Origin: Roseiarcus sp963742305 | GTDB lineage: Bacteria > Pseudomonadota > Alphaproteobacteria > Rhizobiales > Beijerinckiaceae | Assembly (NCBI GenBank): GCA_963742305.1 | Contig: CAVULN010000034.1 | Coordinates: 56,506-120,505, forward strand | Length of the DNA stretch: 64,000 bases | Direction of reading: 5' to 3' | The notes under the pieces: generated by a model | The model's input: only the letters and a program-made list of their open reading frames with translations | What the model was told of the DNA's origin: nothing | Database searches by the model: none | Shown here: positions 17,160 through 26,368 of the stretch, in pieces | How the letters are laid out: the number at the start of each line of letters is the position of its first letter | How positions within the stretch are numbered: the stretch's first letter is position 1 | Made by a program: the position numbers and the translations under genes

Positions 17160-18017
17160 ATGCTCGACATCCCCACGGCCCCAACGCCCTGCGCCGACTA
17201 CCTGACCGTCAAACGCGCGATCGAATTCATCTCGCGGCGCTACCGCGACCAGCCTTCGGTCGAGGCCGTCGCCGCGCATGTCGGCCTCTCGGCCTCGCAC
17301 TTCCAGCACGTCTTCAGGCGCTGGGCGGGCCTCACCCCGAAAGCGTTCCTGCAGGCGATCACCATCGAGCGGGCGAGGGACCTGCTGCGCTCCTCGGCGA
17401 GCGTGCTCGACGCGGCCTATGACGTCGGCCTTTCCGGCCCGAGCCGCCTGCACGATCTGTTCGTCGCCCACGAGGCGCTGACGCCGGGCGACTACCGGCG
17501 CGACGATCTCGTGCTGGCTTATGGTTTTCACCCCTCCCCATTCGGCGAGGCGATCGTCGTCGCGGCGCCCCGCGGCATGGCGGGCCTCGGCTTCGTCGAC
17601 GAGGAGAATCGCAAGGCCGCGCTCGCCGACATGGCGCGGCGCTGGCCCCGCGCGCGCCTCGTCGAGGACGAGCCCGCGACCGCCCCCTACGCCGCCCGCG
17701 CCTTCGATCCCGCGCTGTGGCGGCCGGAGACGCCGTTGCGCGTCGTCCTGATCGGCACCGATTTCGAGCTCAGGGTCTGGGAGACGCTTCTCCATGTTCC
17801 GATGGGCCGGGCGACCACGTATTCGGACATCGCCCGGGCGATCGGCAGGCCGAAGGCCGCGCGCGCCGTCGGGGCGGCGGTCGGCAAGAATCCGATCTCG
17901 TTCGTCGTCCCCTGTCACCGGGTGCTCGGGCGCTCGGGCGCGCTCACCGGCTACCATTGGGGGCTTGCGCGCAAGCAGGCGATCATCGGCTGGGAGGCCG
18001 GGCGCACGGCGGCCTGA
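17160..18017 (+). CDS. AraC-type HTH/methylated-DNA-cysteine S-methyltransferase fusion (Ada-like)
   Basis: A DNA repair protein combining a regulator and an alkyltransferase. Residues 10-105 form an AraC-type double HTH (VEAVAAHVGLSASHFQHVF and AAYDVGLSGPSRLHDLF). Residues 120-200 form a ribonuclease-like linker, and the C terminus is the O6-alkylguanine transferase, with the acceptor Cys252 in SFVVPCHRVLG. The N-terminal zinc/Cys domain of E. coli Ada, which senses methylphosphotriesters, is missing, so methyl-dependent activation as in Ada is unlikely. ATG 17160 was chosen; an upstream TTG would add two residues. Length 285 aa. Confidence 0.9.
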   Translation: MLDIPTAPTPCADYLTVKRAIEFISRRYRDQPSVEAVAAHVGLSASHFQHVFRRWAGLTPKAFLQAITIERARDLLRSSASVLDAAYDVGLSGPSRLHDLFVAHEALTPGDYRRDDLVLAYGFHPSPFGEAIVVAAPRGMAGLGFVDEENRKAALADMARRWPRARLVEDEPATAPYAARAFDPALWRPETPLRVVLIGTDFELRVWETLLHVPMGRATTYSDIARAIGRPKAARAVGAAVGKNPISFVVPCHRVLGRSGALTGYHWGLARKQAIIGWEAGRTAA

Positions 18018-18028
18018 GACCGCGCGGC

Positions 18029-20392
18029 TCACGTCTTCGGGGCGGCCTTCGGCTTCGGCTCGAACCGCCAGGGCACATCGGCCGGCGGGGGCGCCGGATA
18101 GGCGATGCGCAGGCCCGCCTCCCGCATCCGGCTCAGGATGTCGAAATTGATGTCGCTCCGGGTCCGCTCGGCGAGCAGGATATCGTCGACGAAACAGACC
18201 AGGTTGAATTTCAGCGCCCAGTCGCCGAACTCGGCGAACACGACCGAGGGGGCGGGAATCGCCAGCACCTGGTCCTGCGCCTTGGCCGCGGCGATCATCA
18301 GGTCGCGGACCGCGTCGAGGTCGCTCTCATAGGCCACATTGACCGAGACGATGATCCGGCCGACCCGGTCGTTGTGAACCCAGTTCTTGACCACGCCGCT
18401 GACCAGGTTCGAGTTGGGCACGATCAGGCTGCCGCGGTCGAAGGTCTCGATTTCGGTCGCGCGGGCGTTGATCGCGCGGACGAACCCCTGCTCCGCGCCC
18501 ACGACCACCCAGTCGCCGACCCGGATCGGGCGCTCCCACAGGAGAATGAGGCCGGAGACGAAATTGCTGGCGATCGTCTGCAGGCCGAAGCCGATGCCGA
18601 CCGACAAACCCCCTGCGATCAGCGCGAGCTTCTGGAAGTCGAGGCCGATATGGGCCCCGGCCAGCAGGGCCGCGACGATCACCCCGACATAGCCGAAAAT
18701 CGTCCTGAACGAGTTCCTGACCCCGGCGTCGAGACGGGTCTGCGGCAAGAGCCGGGAGCTCAGCCAGTCCTGGATGAGACGGGTCAGGAACACCACGACC
18801 GCGAACACGATCGCAGCGCCGATCATCGACGACAGCGACAAGGTGACGCCGCCGATCGAGAAGCCGAAATAGGCCGCGCGCAGCCCGCTGAACATGTCCG
18901 ACTGCACGCCCCACGGCCTCAGCGCCGCCGCGACCGCGACCGCCAGCACGACGAGGCGGGCGACGCCTTGCAGGATGACCGCGATCTGCGCCAGCGCGCT
19001 GCGGCGCAGACCCGCCATCGCCATGAGGCGAGCGCCGACCGGAGCGTCCGGCTTCAGGATCGCCTCGATCCCGTGCTGCACGATGATGTCGGCGATGGCG
19101 AGAGCGCTGCCGAGGACGGAGAGGTAGATCGCCTGGTTGACGAGGAACGTGGCGAAGGCGATGTAGCCGGTCACGGCCGCGGCGAGAATGGCGAGCGCGG
19201 CGGCCCAGCCGAGCGTTCTCAGCGGCGCCCACGCCTCGGCTTGCCGCGCCCCTTGCGCGCCGGGCTCGGACCCGAGACGGCGCAGCGCGTAGGCGATCGC
19301 GATCGAGACCAGAACCGCGCCCACGCCCCTCGCCGCGATCGCGATGTTGAGCGAGGCGGCGACGTCGGCCGCAGGCTCGATCACCCGCACGACCGCCCAG
19401 ATCGCCGCGATCGCCATCGCGAGGCGGTAGATGATCGCAGCCGTCCGGTCGCTCATCGGGAGGAGCCGCCAGTGCGCCCGCCCGGGCGCGAGCGCGCCGC
19501 GTCCGAGCGCATTGACGGCGATCACCACGCGCAGCGCCTCGAACGCGCCGTTGATGACGCCCCGCATGCTCGGATCGGAGAGGTTGAAGGAATCGAGCGC
19601 GCCCGCCAGCACGCCGAGAAGAGCGAGCGGCGGCGCCGCAAAGAGCGCGACTGTCCAGCCGGCGGCGAGCGCCCGGCGCAGCCGGCTGGGCTCGGCGGCC
19701 CGATCCCGGTACACAAAGCGGCGCGCGATCCAGCCGAGCGGCGCGGGCGCGAGGATCAGCGCGAGCAGGATCGCGGCGAGCCCGATCTCGCCCGCGAGGG
19801 TCAGCCGTTCGCGGACCGCGCCGAGCCAGGCGCCGGTCAGGCTCCCCATCACCCAGGCGTCGACGGGAACTTCCTGACGGACGGCCGCCCAAAGTCGCGG
19901 ATCGAGCACGCTCGACGAACGGGCGAACGTCCGCTGCGCGAACGCCTGGCGGCGCGCCGCGCTGATGCGCGTCGAGAGGTCGTCGGCTTCCAGCAGCATG
20001 GCGCGCGCGGCGCGCAGGCGGGCGTCGATCCGGTCGTGCCTCTGCTTTTCGGTCTCGAGGTCCTTGGCCGCGACATCCGTCTTGGGCGCGGCCTCGCCGG
20101 ATTTGGGCGTGAGTTCCTCGAGGCGCTTCGCCGACGCCGCAAGGCGGGGCGTGAGTTCGGCGATCGCGCCCTGGAGCGCAACCCCGAGCGCCTCGCTGTC
20201 GGCGCGCAGCTTCTGCAGCTCGGCATCGCCGAGGGTCTTGTCCCTGAGCGAGGCTTCAGCGGCGCTCAGCGCCGCCCGCGTCTGGTCGAGATCGAGCCGT
20301 TGGGCTTCCTGCGCGCCGGCGCGCCCGAGCCCCATGAGGACGAAGGCGAGGACGACCCAGCGCATGAGGCGCAATGCGGACGCAGTCTTCAT
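18029..20392 (-). CDS. MscS-family mechanosensitive channel with DUF3772 domain
   Basis: Inner-membrane channel that opens under membrane tension. ATG 20392 begins a signal peptide (MKTASALRLMRW, then a hydrophobic run ending RAGAQ); longer starts to 20494 lack this. A coiled, Ala/Leu-rich periplasmic DUF3772-like region spans about residues 30-170. Multiple membrane helices follow. The MscS pore and beta domain are near the C terminus: AGGLSVGIGFGLQTIASNF, ILLWERPIRVGDWV and NARATEIETFDRG, then IVPNSNLVSGVVKNW. The protein is 787 aa, in the large-MscS class. It ends 12 bp from the AraC/MGMT stop (convergent). Intact. Confidence 0.9.
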   Translation of the reverse strand: MKTASALRLMRWVVLAFVLMGLGRAGAQEAQRLDLDQTRAALSAAEASLRDKTLGDAELQKLRADSEALGVALQGAIAELTPRLAASAKRLEELTPKSGEAAPKTDVAAKDLETEKQRHDRIDARLRAARAMLLEADDLSTRISAARRQAFAQRTFARSSSVLDPRLWAAVRQEVPVDAWVMGSLTGAWLGAVRERLTLAGEIGLAAILLALILAPAPLGWIARRFVYRDRAAEPSRLRRALAAGWTVALFAAPPLALLGVLAGALDSFNLSDPSMRGVINGAFEALRVVIAVNALGRGALAPGRAHWRLLPMSDRTAAIIYRLAMAIAAIWAVVRVIEPAADVAASLNIAIAARGVGAVLVSIAIAYALRRLGSEPGAQGARQAEAWAPLRTLGWAAALAILAAAVTGYIAFATFLVNQAIYLSVLGSALAIADIIVQHGIEAILKPDAPVGARLMAMAGLRRSALAQIAVILQGVARLVVLAVAVAAALRPWGVQSDMFSGLRAAYFGFSIGGVTLSLSSMIGAAIVFAVVVFLTRLIQDWLSSRLLPQTRLDAGVRNSFRTIFGYVGVIVAALLAGAHIGLDFQKLALIAGGLSVGIGFGLQTIASNFVSGLILLWERPIRVGDWVVVGAEQGFVRAINARATEIETFDRGSLIVPNSNLVSGVVKNWVHNDRVGRIIVSVNVAYESDLDAVRDLMIAAAKAQDQVLAIPAPSVVFAEFGDWALKFNLVCFVDDILLAERTRSDINFDILSRMREAGLRIAYPAPPPADVPWRFEPKPKAAPKT

Positions 20393-20568
20393 CGCAAGGC
20401 TGAACGGTCCCCAGGGTGATTCGGCGGCGCTTCCTTTCATCGGATCATGGCCGGGCCGCGGCGGCAACCGGGGCGGGCGGGAGAGACCGTTCACCTTGGG
20501 CGAAGGTTAGGGGCTGCGCGCTTGGCCCGGCTTTGCTAAAGGGGCCGAAGATCCATGAGGGCCATCTC

Positions 20569-21750
20569 GTGACCCCAACCATTCCCGGTTCCGTTCTGGC
20601 GGATTCCGAGCGCCAGCCGCCGGCTGGCGACGACGCGAGCCAGGCGCCTCGCGGCGCCGGCGAACGCGCGCTCGATTGCCTGCTCGCCGCCGGCTTCGAG
20701 CGGATCGAGCCGCCGATCCTGCACCCCGCCGCCGTCTTTCTCGACATGTCGGGCGAGGAAGTCCGCCGCCGCCTGTTCCTGACCGCCGGCGAATCGGGCG
20801 AGGAGCTGTGTCTGAGGCCCGAATATACGATCCCCGTCTGCCGCGCCTATCTCAATTCCGGCAAGGCAGGCCAGGTCGCTGAATATTCCTATCTCGGTCC
20901 GGTTTTCCGCGCCCGGGGCGCGCAAGGGGGCGAGCAGACCCAGACCGGGCTTGAGAGTTTCGGCCGCCGCGACGCCGAAGCGGCCGACGCGGAAGTGTTC
21001 TCCCTCGCCATGGAGGCGGCGGCTGCGGCGGGCGGAGCCACGCTGACCGCGCGGATCGGCGACGCGGGCCTGTTCGAGGCGGTGCTCGAATCCCTGGCGA
21101 TTGCGGAGCCGTGGCGTCGCCGCCTGCGCCGCGGCGTCGCCCGCGGGTTGAGCCTCGAGGCCATTTTCAGCCGCCCGAGCCAGAGCGCGCTCGCCCAAGC
21201 CGGCGTGCTGGCGGCGCTGGAGAGCGCCGATCACGCCGGGGCGAGGGCGCTGGTCGAGGATTTGCTGGCGATCGCCGGGATCGACGCGGTCGGCGGGCGC
21301 ACGCCGGGCGAGATCGCCGACCGCTTCCTCGAACAGGCGAGCTTGAGGTCGGGTCCGCCGATCGAACAGGAGAAGCGGGCGGCGCTCGACGCGTTCCTGG
21401 CCGTATCCGGCGATCCGGACGAGGCCGCGGCTGCGCTGAGGCGCCTGACCCAGTCCGCCGGCCTCGCCTTGAGCGCCGCGCTCGACGCCTTCGAAACGCG
21501 CAACGGCTTCATCGCCGCCCGGGGCGTCGCGATCGAATCCGTGCGCTTCAGCGCCGCCTTCGTGCGCGATTTCGACTATTACACGGGCTTCGTGTTCGAG
21601 GCCCACGACGCCAACGCGCCGGGCGCGAAAACCGCGCTTTCCGGCGGGCGCTACGACGGCCTCGCCCGGCGCCTGGGGGCGAGCAACGACATTCCCGCGG
21701 TCGGCGCGGCGATCACGCTCGACCGGCTCGCCAATGGGGAGAAAGGCTGA
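20569..21750 (+). CDS. hisZ: ATP phosphoribosyltransferase regulatory subunit HisZ
   Basis: A histidyl-tRNA-synthetase paralogue that activates HisG at the first step of histidine synthesis and has no aminoacylation activity. The class II synthetase-like core has RRLFLTAGESGEELCLRPEY (motif 2 region), SYLGPVFRARGAQ, and the late ALSGGRYDGLARRLG. The GTG start at 20569 was selected because GAGG lies nine bases upstream and the frame further upstream has no family character. It ends where hisG begins (TGATG overlap), so the two are coupled. Length about 393 aa. Confidence 0.9.
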   Translation: MTPTIPGSVLADSERQPPAGDDASQAPRGAGERALDCLLAAGFERIEPPILHPAAVFLDMSGEEVRRRLFLTAGESGEELCLRPEYTIPVCRAYLNSGKAGQVAEYSYLGPVFRARGAQGGEQTQTGLESFGRRDAEAADAEVFSLAMEAAAAAGGATLTARIGDAGLFEAVLESLAIAEPWRRRLRRGVARGLSLEAIFSRPSQSALAQAGVLAALESADHAGARALVEDLLAIAGIDAVGGRTPGEIADRFLEQASLRSGPPIEQEKRAALDAFLAVSGDPDEAAAALRRLTQSAGLALSAALDAFETRNGFIAARGVAIESVRFSAAFVRDFDYYTGFVFEAHDANAPGAKTALSGGRYDGLARRLGASNDIPAVGAAITLDRLANGEKG

Positions 21751-22764
21751 TGGGCGCCCATCCCGGCAATGGCGCCGAGGCGCCGTTCGTGCTCGCCGTC
21801 CCCTCGAAGGGGCGATTGCAGGAGGCGGCCCATGCTTTTTTCGCCCGCGCGGGGCTCGAACTCGTCCAGGGGCGGGGCGCGCGCGACTACCGGGGCGCGA
21901 TCGCCGGCCTTGCCCGGCGTCGAGGTCGCCTATGTCTCGTCGGCCGAGATCGTCGGCCAGCTTGCGTCCGGCGCCGCGCATTTCGGGGTGGCCGGCGAGG
22001 ATCTCCTGCGCGAGAAGGCGCTCAACGTCGAGGCGCGGTTCGAGCTTATAAGCCCGCTCGGATTCGGTCACGCCAATGTCGTGGTCGCCGCGCCCAAGGC
22101 CTGGATCGACGTGCGCACCATGGCCGATCTCGACGACGTCGCGCAGGCCTTCCGCGCCCGACGCGGCGAGCGGATGCGGGTCGCGACCAAATACGTCAAC
22201 CTGACCCGCCGCTTCTTCGCCGAGCATGGCGTCGCCGACTACCGCATCGTCGAGAGCCTCGGCGCGACCGAGGGCGCGCCCGCATCGGGCGCCGCTGAGC
22301 TTATTGTCGACATCACCACCACCGGCGCGACGCTTGAGGCCAATGCGCTGAAGCCCCTCGACGACGGCGTGATCCTGCGCTCGCAGGCGAACCTGATCGC
22401 CTCGCTCACCGCCCCCTGGGGGCCGAACGCGAGGCAAGCCGCGCGCGCGATCCTTGCCCGGATCGCGGCGAGCGAGGAAGCGCTGAACTCGCGCGAGGTC
22501 CGGACGCGGCTTCCGAGCCCGGCGCATGGGGTGATCGAGAAGGCGGCAGAGCGTTTCGGCGCGGTCCCGGCGACCGGCGAGGACGTCGATCCGCACGGGT
22601 TCGTCGCGCTGCATTGCGCCCGCGACAAAGCAGCCGAGCTTTCCGGCTGGCTGCTCACTCAGGGCGCCGAGCGGGTCAGCGTCGCCGCGCTCGAACAGAC
22701 CTTCGCCGCCCGCAACCCGCTCTACGAGGCGCTCGAGAGGCGGATCGGCCCCGCGGGGACCTGA
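21750..22764 (+). CDS. hisG: ATP phosphoribosyltransferase catalytic subunit HisG (one frameshift)
   Basis: Condenses ATP and PRPP to N1-(5-phosphoribosyl)-ATP, the committed step of histidine synthesis. ATG 21750 overlaps the hisZ stop. The N terminus reads FVLAVPSKGRLQEAAHAFF. One extra T in the pair at 21910-21911 shifts the frame; then PGVEVAYVSSAEIVGQLASG and FGVAGEDLLRE continue, with the PRPP-binding loop VDITTTGATLEANAL. The reconstructed protein is about 337 aa, longer than minimal short-form HisG and like rhizobial versions that pair with HisZ. The frameshift in an essential biosynthetic gene points to a sequence error. Confidence 0.88.
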
Positions 22765-22957
22765 GCCTCCCCAAAGGCGTGCGGGAGCGCCGGCGCCTGC
22801 GGCAGAGACAGTCCATGCGCGCCGGACCGCGTTCGCGAGCCTTAAGCGAAATCCGGAAGCTGGGTGATTCTACCCATTGCGGAGCGCCCTGTTTCGTGCG
22901 CGGGTCTGCTCTCTATCCATCACTCAACGAGGGTGAATCTTGGGGCGCGAAACCTCG

Positions 22958-25900
22958 ATGGACGTGCGCGCGTGGCTCGAGCGCCTCGGGCTCGGCCTTT
23001 ATGAGCAGACGTTCCGGGATCACCGGATCGATTTCGACGTGCTCGCCGATCTCACCGACGCCGACCTCGAGGAGCTCGGCGTCGCGCTCGGCGACCGCCG
23101 GCGCCTCCTGAGGGCGATCGCGGAGCTTTCCGCCCCCGAACCATCTCACGCCGACGCCCCGCCGGGGCCGGCCGCCCCGCAGTTGCTGGCGGAGCCCCAG
23201 TCCGTCGAACGGCGCCCGATCACCGTCATGTTCTGCGATCTGGTCGGGTCGACGGAACTTGCGGCGACTCTCGACCTCGAGGACTGGCGCAATCTCCTCA
23301 ACGCCTATCTCGACGAGGCCTCGAAGGCCGTGACGAGGTATGGCGGGCACGTGCTCAAGCGGCTGGGAGACGGGCTGATGGCCGTGTTCGGCTATCCGCA
23401 GGCGCAGGAGAACGACGCCGAACGCGCCGTCCGGGCCGCGCTCGGCGTCCAGCAGGCGCTGGGCGAAGTCAACGCCCGGAACCGGACCGCCGGGGCGCCC
23501 GAGCTCGCCGTTCGCATCGGCCTCGAGAGCGGTCCGGTGGTCGTCGACGCCGCGGGCGAAGTGTTCGGGGAGACCCCCAACATCGCCGCGCGGGTTCAGG
23601 CCGCCGCCGAGCCTGGAGCGGTGCTCGTGACCTCCACCATCCAGCGCCAGGTCGCCGGGCTCTTCATCGTCGAGGACAAGGGCCCTCACGAGCTCAAGGG
23701 CGCGCCAGCGCCGGTGACGCTTTATCGCATCATCCGCGTCAGCGGCGGACGGCGCCAGAAGGGCGCTCGCCTGCTCACCCCGTTCGTCGGCCGCGAGGAC
23801 GAGCTCGCGGTCATGGCTCGCGCCCTCGAACGCACCCTCGTCGGCAAAGGGCAGTTCGTGCTGATCGCCGGCGAACCCGGCATCGGCAAGTCGCGGCTAG
23901 TCGAGGAATTTCGCGGCCGGATGGGCGAGAGGCCGCACTCGTGGATCGAGTGGAGCTCGTCGCAGCTCTTGCAGAACACGCCGCTCCACCCTGTCCTCGG
24001 GTGGGGGCGCGCCCAATTCGGCGGTCCTGAAACGGCGCCCGGGCAGCGGCTCGCGGAGCTCGAATCGCTTCTCGCCGAGATGGGGCTCGACGCCGGCAGG
24101 CTCGCTCCGCTGCTTGCGCCGATGGTCGGCATTCCGCTCCCGGCCGACCGCTTGCCCAGCCTGACCGCGGAGGAGACCCGCCGCGGCCAGTTGGCGGCGA
24201 TGACCGAGTGGGCGATGGCGGGCGCGCGGAACCAGGCGCTCGTGCTGGTCTTCGAGGATTTGCAGTGGTTCGACCCGACCTCGATCGAGCTGGTGCAGGG
24301 CCTGAGCGAGTGCGGCGCGCAGGCGCCGATCCTGGTGCTGGCGACCGCGCGGCCGGAATTTCGCCCGCCCTGGGCCCTCAAGCCGCACCACAAGGTCATT
24401 TCGCTTGCGCCCCTCGACGAGGCGCAGGTTCAGCGCATGATCGCCGAACTCGCGACCCGCCGCGCCCTGTCGGCGAACGTGGCGCGGCGGGTCGGCGAGC
24501 GCGCCGGCGGCGTGCCGCTGTTCGTCGAGGAGGTGACGCGGTTCATTCTCGAGCGCGGCGAGCGGGGGGCCGCGCAGGCAATTCCGGCGACGCTCAGGCA
24601 ATCGCTGGCGGCTCGCCTCGACCGGCTGGGAAAGGCGCGCGAGGTCGCGCAGATCGGCGCCGTCCTCGGGCGGAGCTTCCCTTACCCCCTTCTGCGCGAC
24701 GTCATGTCGGACGCCGAGCCGGGGCGCAGGCCCGTCGACGACGGCAAGCTCAAATCCGGGCTCACGGCTCTCGTCGACGCCGACATTCTCTTTGTCGACG
24801 GCGTTCCGCCGGAGGCGACCTACCGCTTCAAGCATGCGCTGATTCAGGACGCCGCCTACGACAGCCTGCTCAGAAGCCGGCGTCAGGCGCTGCACCGGAG
24901 CGCGGCCCTGGCGCTCATCGCCGCGCAATCGGAGCCGGAGGCGATCGCCCGCCATTTCACCGCGGCCGGCGCCAGGGATCTGGCGATCGACTGGTGGGGC
25001 AATGCGGGCGAGGAGGCGCTGCGGCGTTCGGCCTTCAAGGAGGCGATGGCGCATCTCGGCAGGGCGATCGCGCTCGCCGACGAGGCGGAACGCGAGGCGC
25101 CCGGGCAGGAGGCCGGAGACCCGGCCCGTTCCGCCCGGCGCCTCAAGCTGCACACGGACTACGGTCACGCCGCGATGTGGCTGAAGGGCTTCGCCGCCGA
25201 CGAAATGAACGCAGCCTACGCCCGCGCCAGCCAGTTCGCCGGATCGGGGAGCGACGCTGATCCGCGTTTCGTCGTCCATTATGGCGAGTGCCTGCGGAGT
25301 TTCGTCCGTGGCGAGCATCGAAAGGCGTACAAGCAGGCCGAGGCCTTCCTCCGGGAAGCGAAAGCCGAAAAGCGCGACACGGAGGCCGGCGTCGCTCGCC
25401 GGGTTCTCGGTTTCGTTTCGTTCCAGCTTGGCGACCTGCAGGCGTCGCGCAGCGTGCTCGAGCGGACGCTGAGCGACTATGTCCGCGACCGGGACCAGGG
25501 AACGTTGTTCCGGTTCGGCAATGACACCCAGGTGAGCGCGACGAACTTCCTCGCGCTGACCGAGTGGCACCTGGGCGAGTTCGAGCGAGCCCGCCAGCTC
25601 ATCAACGAGTCGACCCGCCGCGCCAACGAACTCGGCCATTCGGCGGCGGTGGCGAGCGCGCTCTTCTTCAAGACCGTCATTGAAAGCCGGCGTGGCGACG
25701 CGCCCGCCACGCGGGTCGTGGTGGAATCGCTGCTTCAACTGACCCAGGAGCGCAACCTGAAGACCTATACCGACCTCGGCCGAATGTACTCGAACTGGGC
25801 GCGCGGCAGGCTGCACGATCCGGCGGCGGGAGCCGCCGGGCTCAGGGAGGCGTTCGCGTCCTATCTCGCGCTCGGCAACAAGAGCGGCGCGCCGTCGTTC

Positions 25901-26302
25901 CACGGTCTGATCGCCGAGCTTGAAGTCCTGCGGGGGGACTTCGTCAACGCGCTCTCGGCGATCGACGACGGACTGGCGGTCGCCGAGGAGACGGGAGAGC
26001 ATTGCACCGACCCCTATCTCCATCGGCTCCGCGGCGAAGCCCTGCTGATGCACGATCCCCACGCCCCCGCTGCCGCCGAGGACGCTTTCCTGACCGCCAT
26101 CGCCATCGCCGAAGGGCAGGGCGCGCGTGGCTATGCGCTTGACGCCTCCCATGCGCTCGCCAGGCATTACCGGTCGGCCGGCCGCGCGGACGAGGCGAAG
26201 GCCATCCTCGCGCCCGCGCTCGAAGGCCTTTCGCCGACGCCGGAAATGCCCGCGATCGCCGAGGCGCAGGCGCTCCTGGCGCAGCTGGCCCAGGGCGACT
26301 AG
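22958..26302 (+). CDS. SAM domain-class III nucleotide cyclase-AAA/STAND ATPase-TPR protein
   Basis: A 1114-aa multidomain signalling protein. Residues 1-60 form a SAM domain (VRAWLERLGLGLYEQTF). Residues about 85-260 are a class III cyclase with both metal Asp residues (MFCDLVGST and KRLGDGLMAVFG) and NIAARVQ, so catalysis looks possible. Residues about 270-560 are a STAND-type ATPase with Walker A GEPGIGKS and Walker B VLVFEDLQWFD. The rest is alpha-helical, probably TPR-like. ATG 22958 was chosen; TTG 22940 would add six residues and has a better-placed GAGGG. It stands alone between hisG and the efflux pump. Such fusions are known in rhizobia and actinobacteria, with unknown ligands. Confidence 0.9.
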   Translation: MDVRAWLERLGLGLYEQTFRDHRIDFDVLADLTDADLEELGVALGDRRRLLRAIAELSAPEPSHADAPPGPAAPQLLAEPQSVERRPITVMFCDLVGSTELAATLDLEDWRNLLNAYLDEASKAVTRYGGHVLKRLGDGLMAVFGYPQAQENDAERAVRAALGVQQALGEVNARNRTAGAPELAVRIGLESGPVVVDAAGEVFGETPNIAARVQAAAEPGAVLVTSTIQRQVAGLFIVEDKGPHELKGAPAPVTLYRIIRVSGGRRQKGARLLTPFVGREDELAVMARALERTLVGKGQFVLIAGEPGIGKSRLVEEFRGRMGERPHSWIEWSSSQLLQNTPLHPVLGWGRAQFGGPETAPGQRLAELESLLAEMGLDAGRLAPLLAPMVGIPLPADRLPSLTAEETRRGQLAAMTEWAMAGARNQALVLVFEDLQWFDPTSIELVQGLSECGAQAPILVLATARPEFRPPWALKPHHKVISLAPLDEAQVQRMIAELATRRALSANVARRVGERAGGVPLFVEEVTRFILERGERGAAQAIPATLRQSLAARLDRLGKAREVAQIGAVLGRSFPYPLLRDVMSDAEPGRRPVDDGKLKSGLTALVDADILFVDGVPPEATYRFKHALIQDAAYDSLLRSRRQALHRSAALALIAAQSEPEAIARHFTAAGARDLAIDWWGNAGEEALRRSAFKEAMAHLGRAIALADEAEREAPGQEAGDPARSARRLKLHTDYGHAAMWLKGFAADEMNAAYARASQFAGSGSDADPRFVVHYGECLRSFVRGEHRKAYKQAEAFLREAKAEKRDTEAGVARRVLGFVSFQLGDLQASRSVLERTLSDYVRDRDQGTLFRFGNDTQVSATNFLALTEWHLGEFERARQLINESTRRANELGHSAAVASALFFKTVIESRRGDAPATRVVVESLLQLTQERNLKTYTDLGRMYSNWARGRLHDPAAGAAGLREAFASYLALGNKSGAPSFHGLIAELEVLRGDFVNALSAIDDGLAVAEETGEHCTDPYLHRLRGEALLMHDPHAPAAAEDAFLTAIAIAEGQGARGYALDASHALARHYRSAGRADEAKAILAPALEGLSPTPEMPAIAEAQALLAQLAQGD

Positions 26303-26368
26303 CCTTGGGCGCGCGACGGATCAGCGCGGGATTGATCGACCGCAAGGGACGCGGAAAGACGAAGCGCC

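Noticed and set aside
17717..20419. A 900-codon open frame on the plus strand
   Set aside because: It is antisense to the MscS-family gene, is extremely Arg/Asp/His-rich and has no motif; it is a by-product of GC-rich codon use.
20536..22614. A 692-codon open frame on the minus strand
   Set aside because: It lies antisense to hisZ and hisG, which have clear family motifs; composition is typical of shadow frames.
23897..26167. A 756-codon open frame on the minus strand
   Set aside because: Antisense to the SAM-cyclase-ATPase gene, with no recognisable domain.
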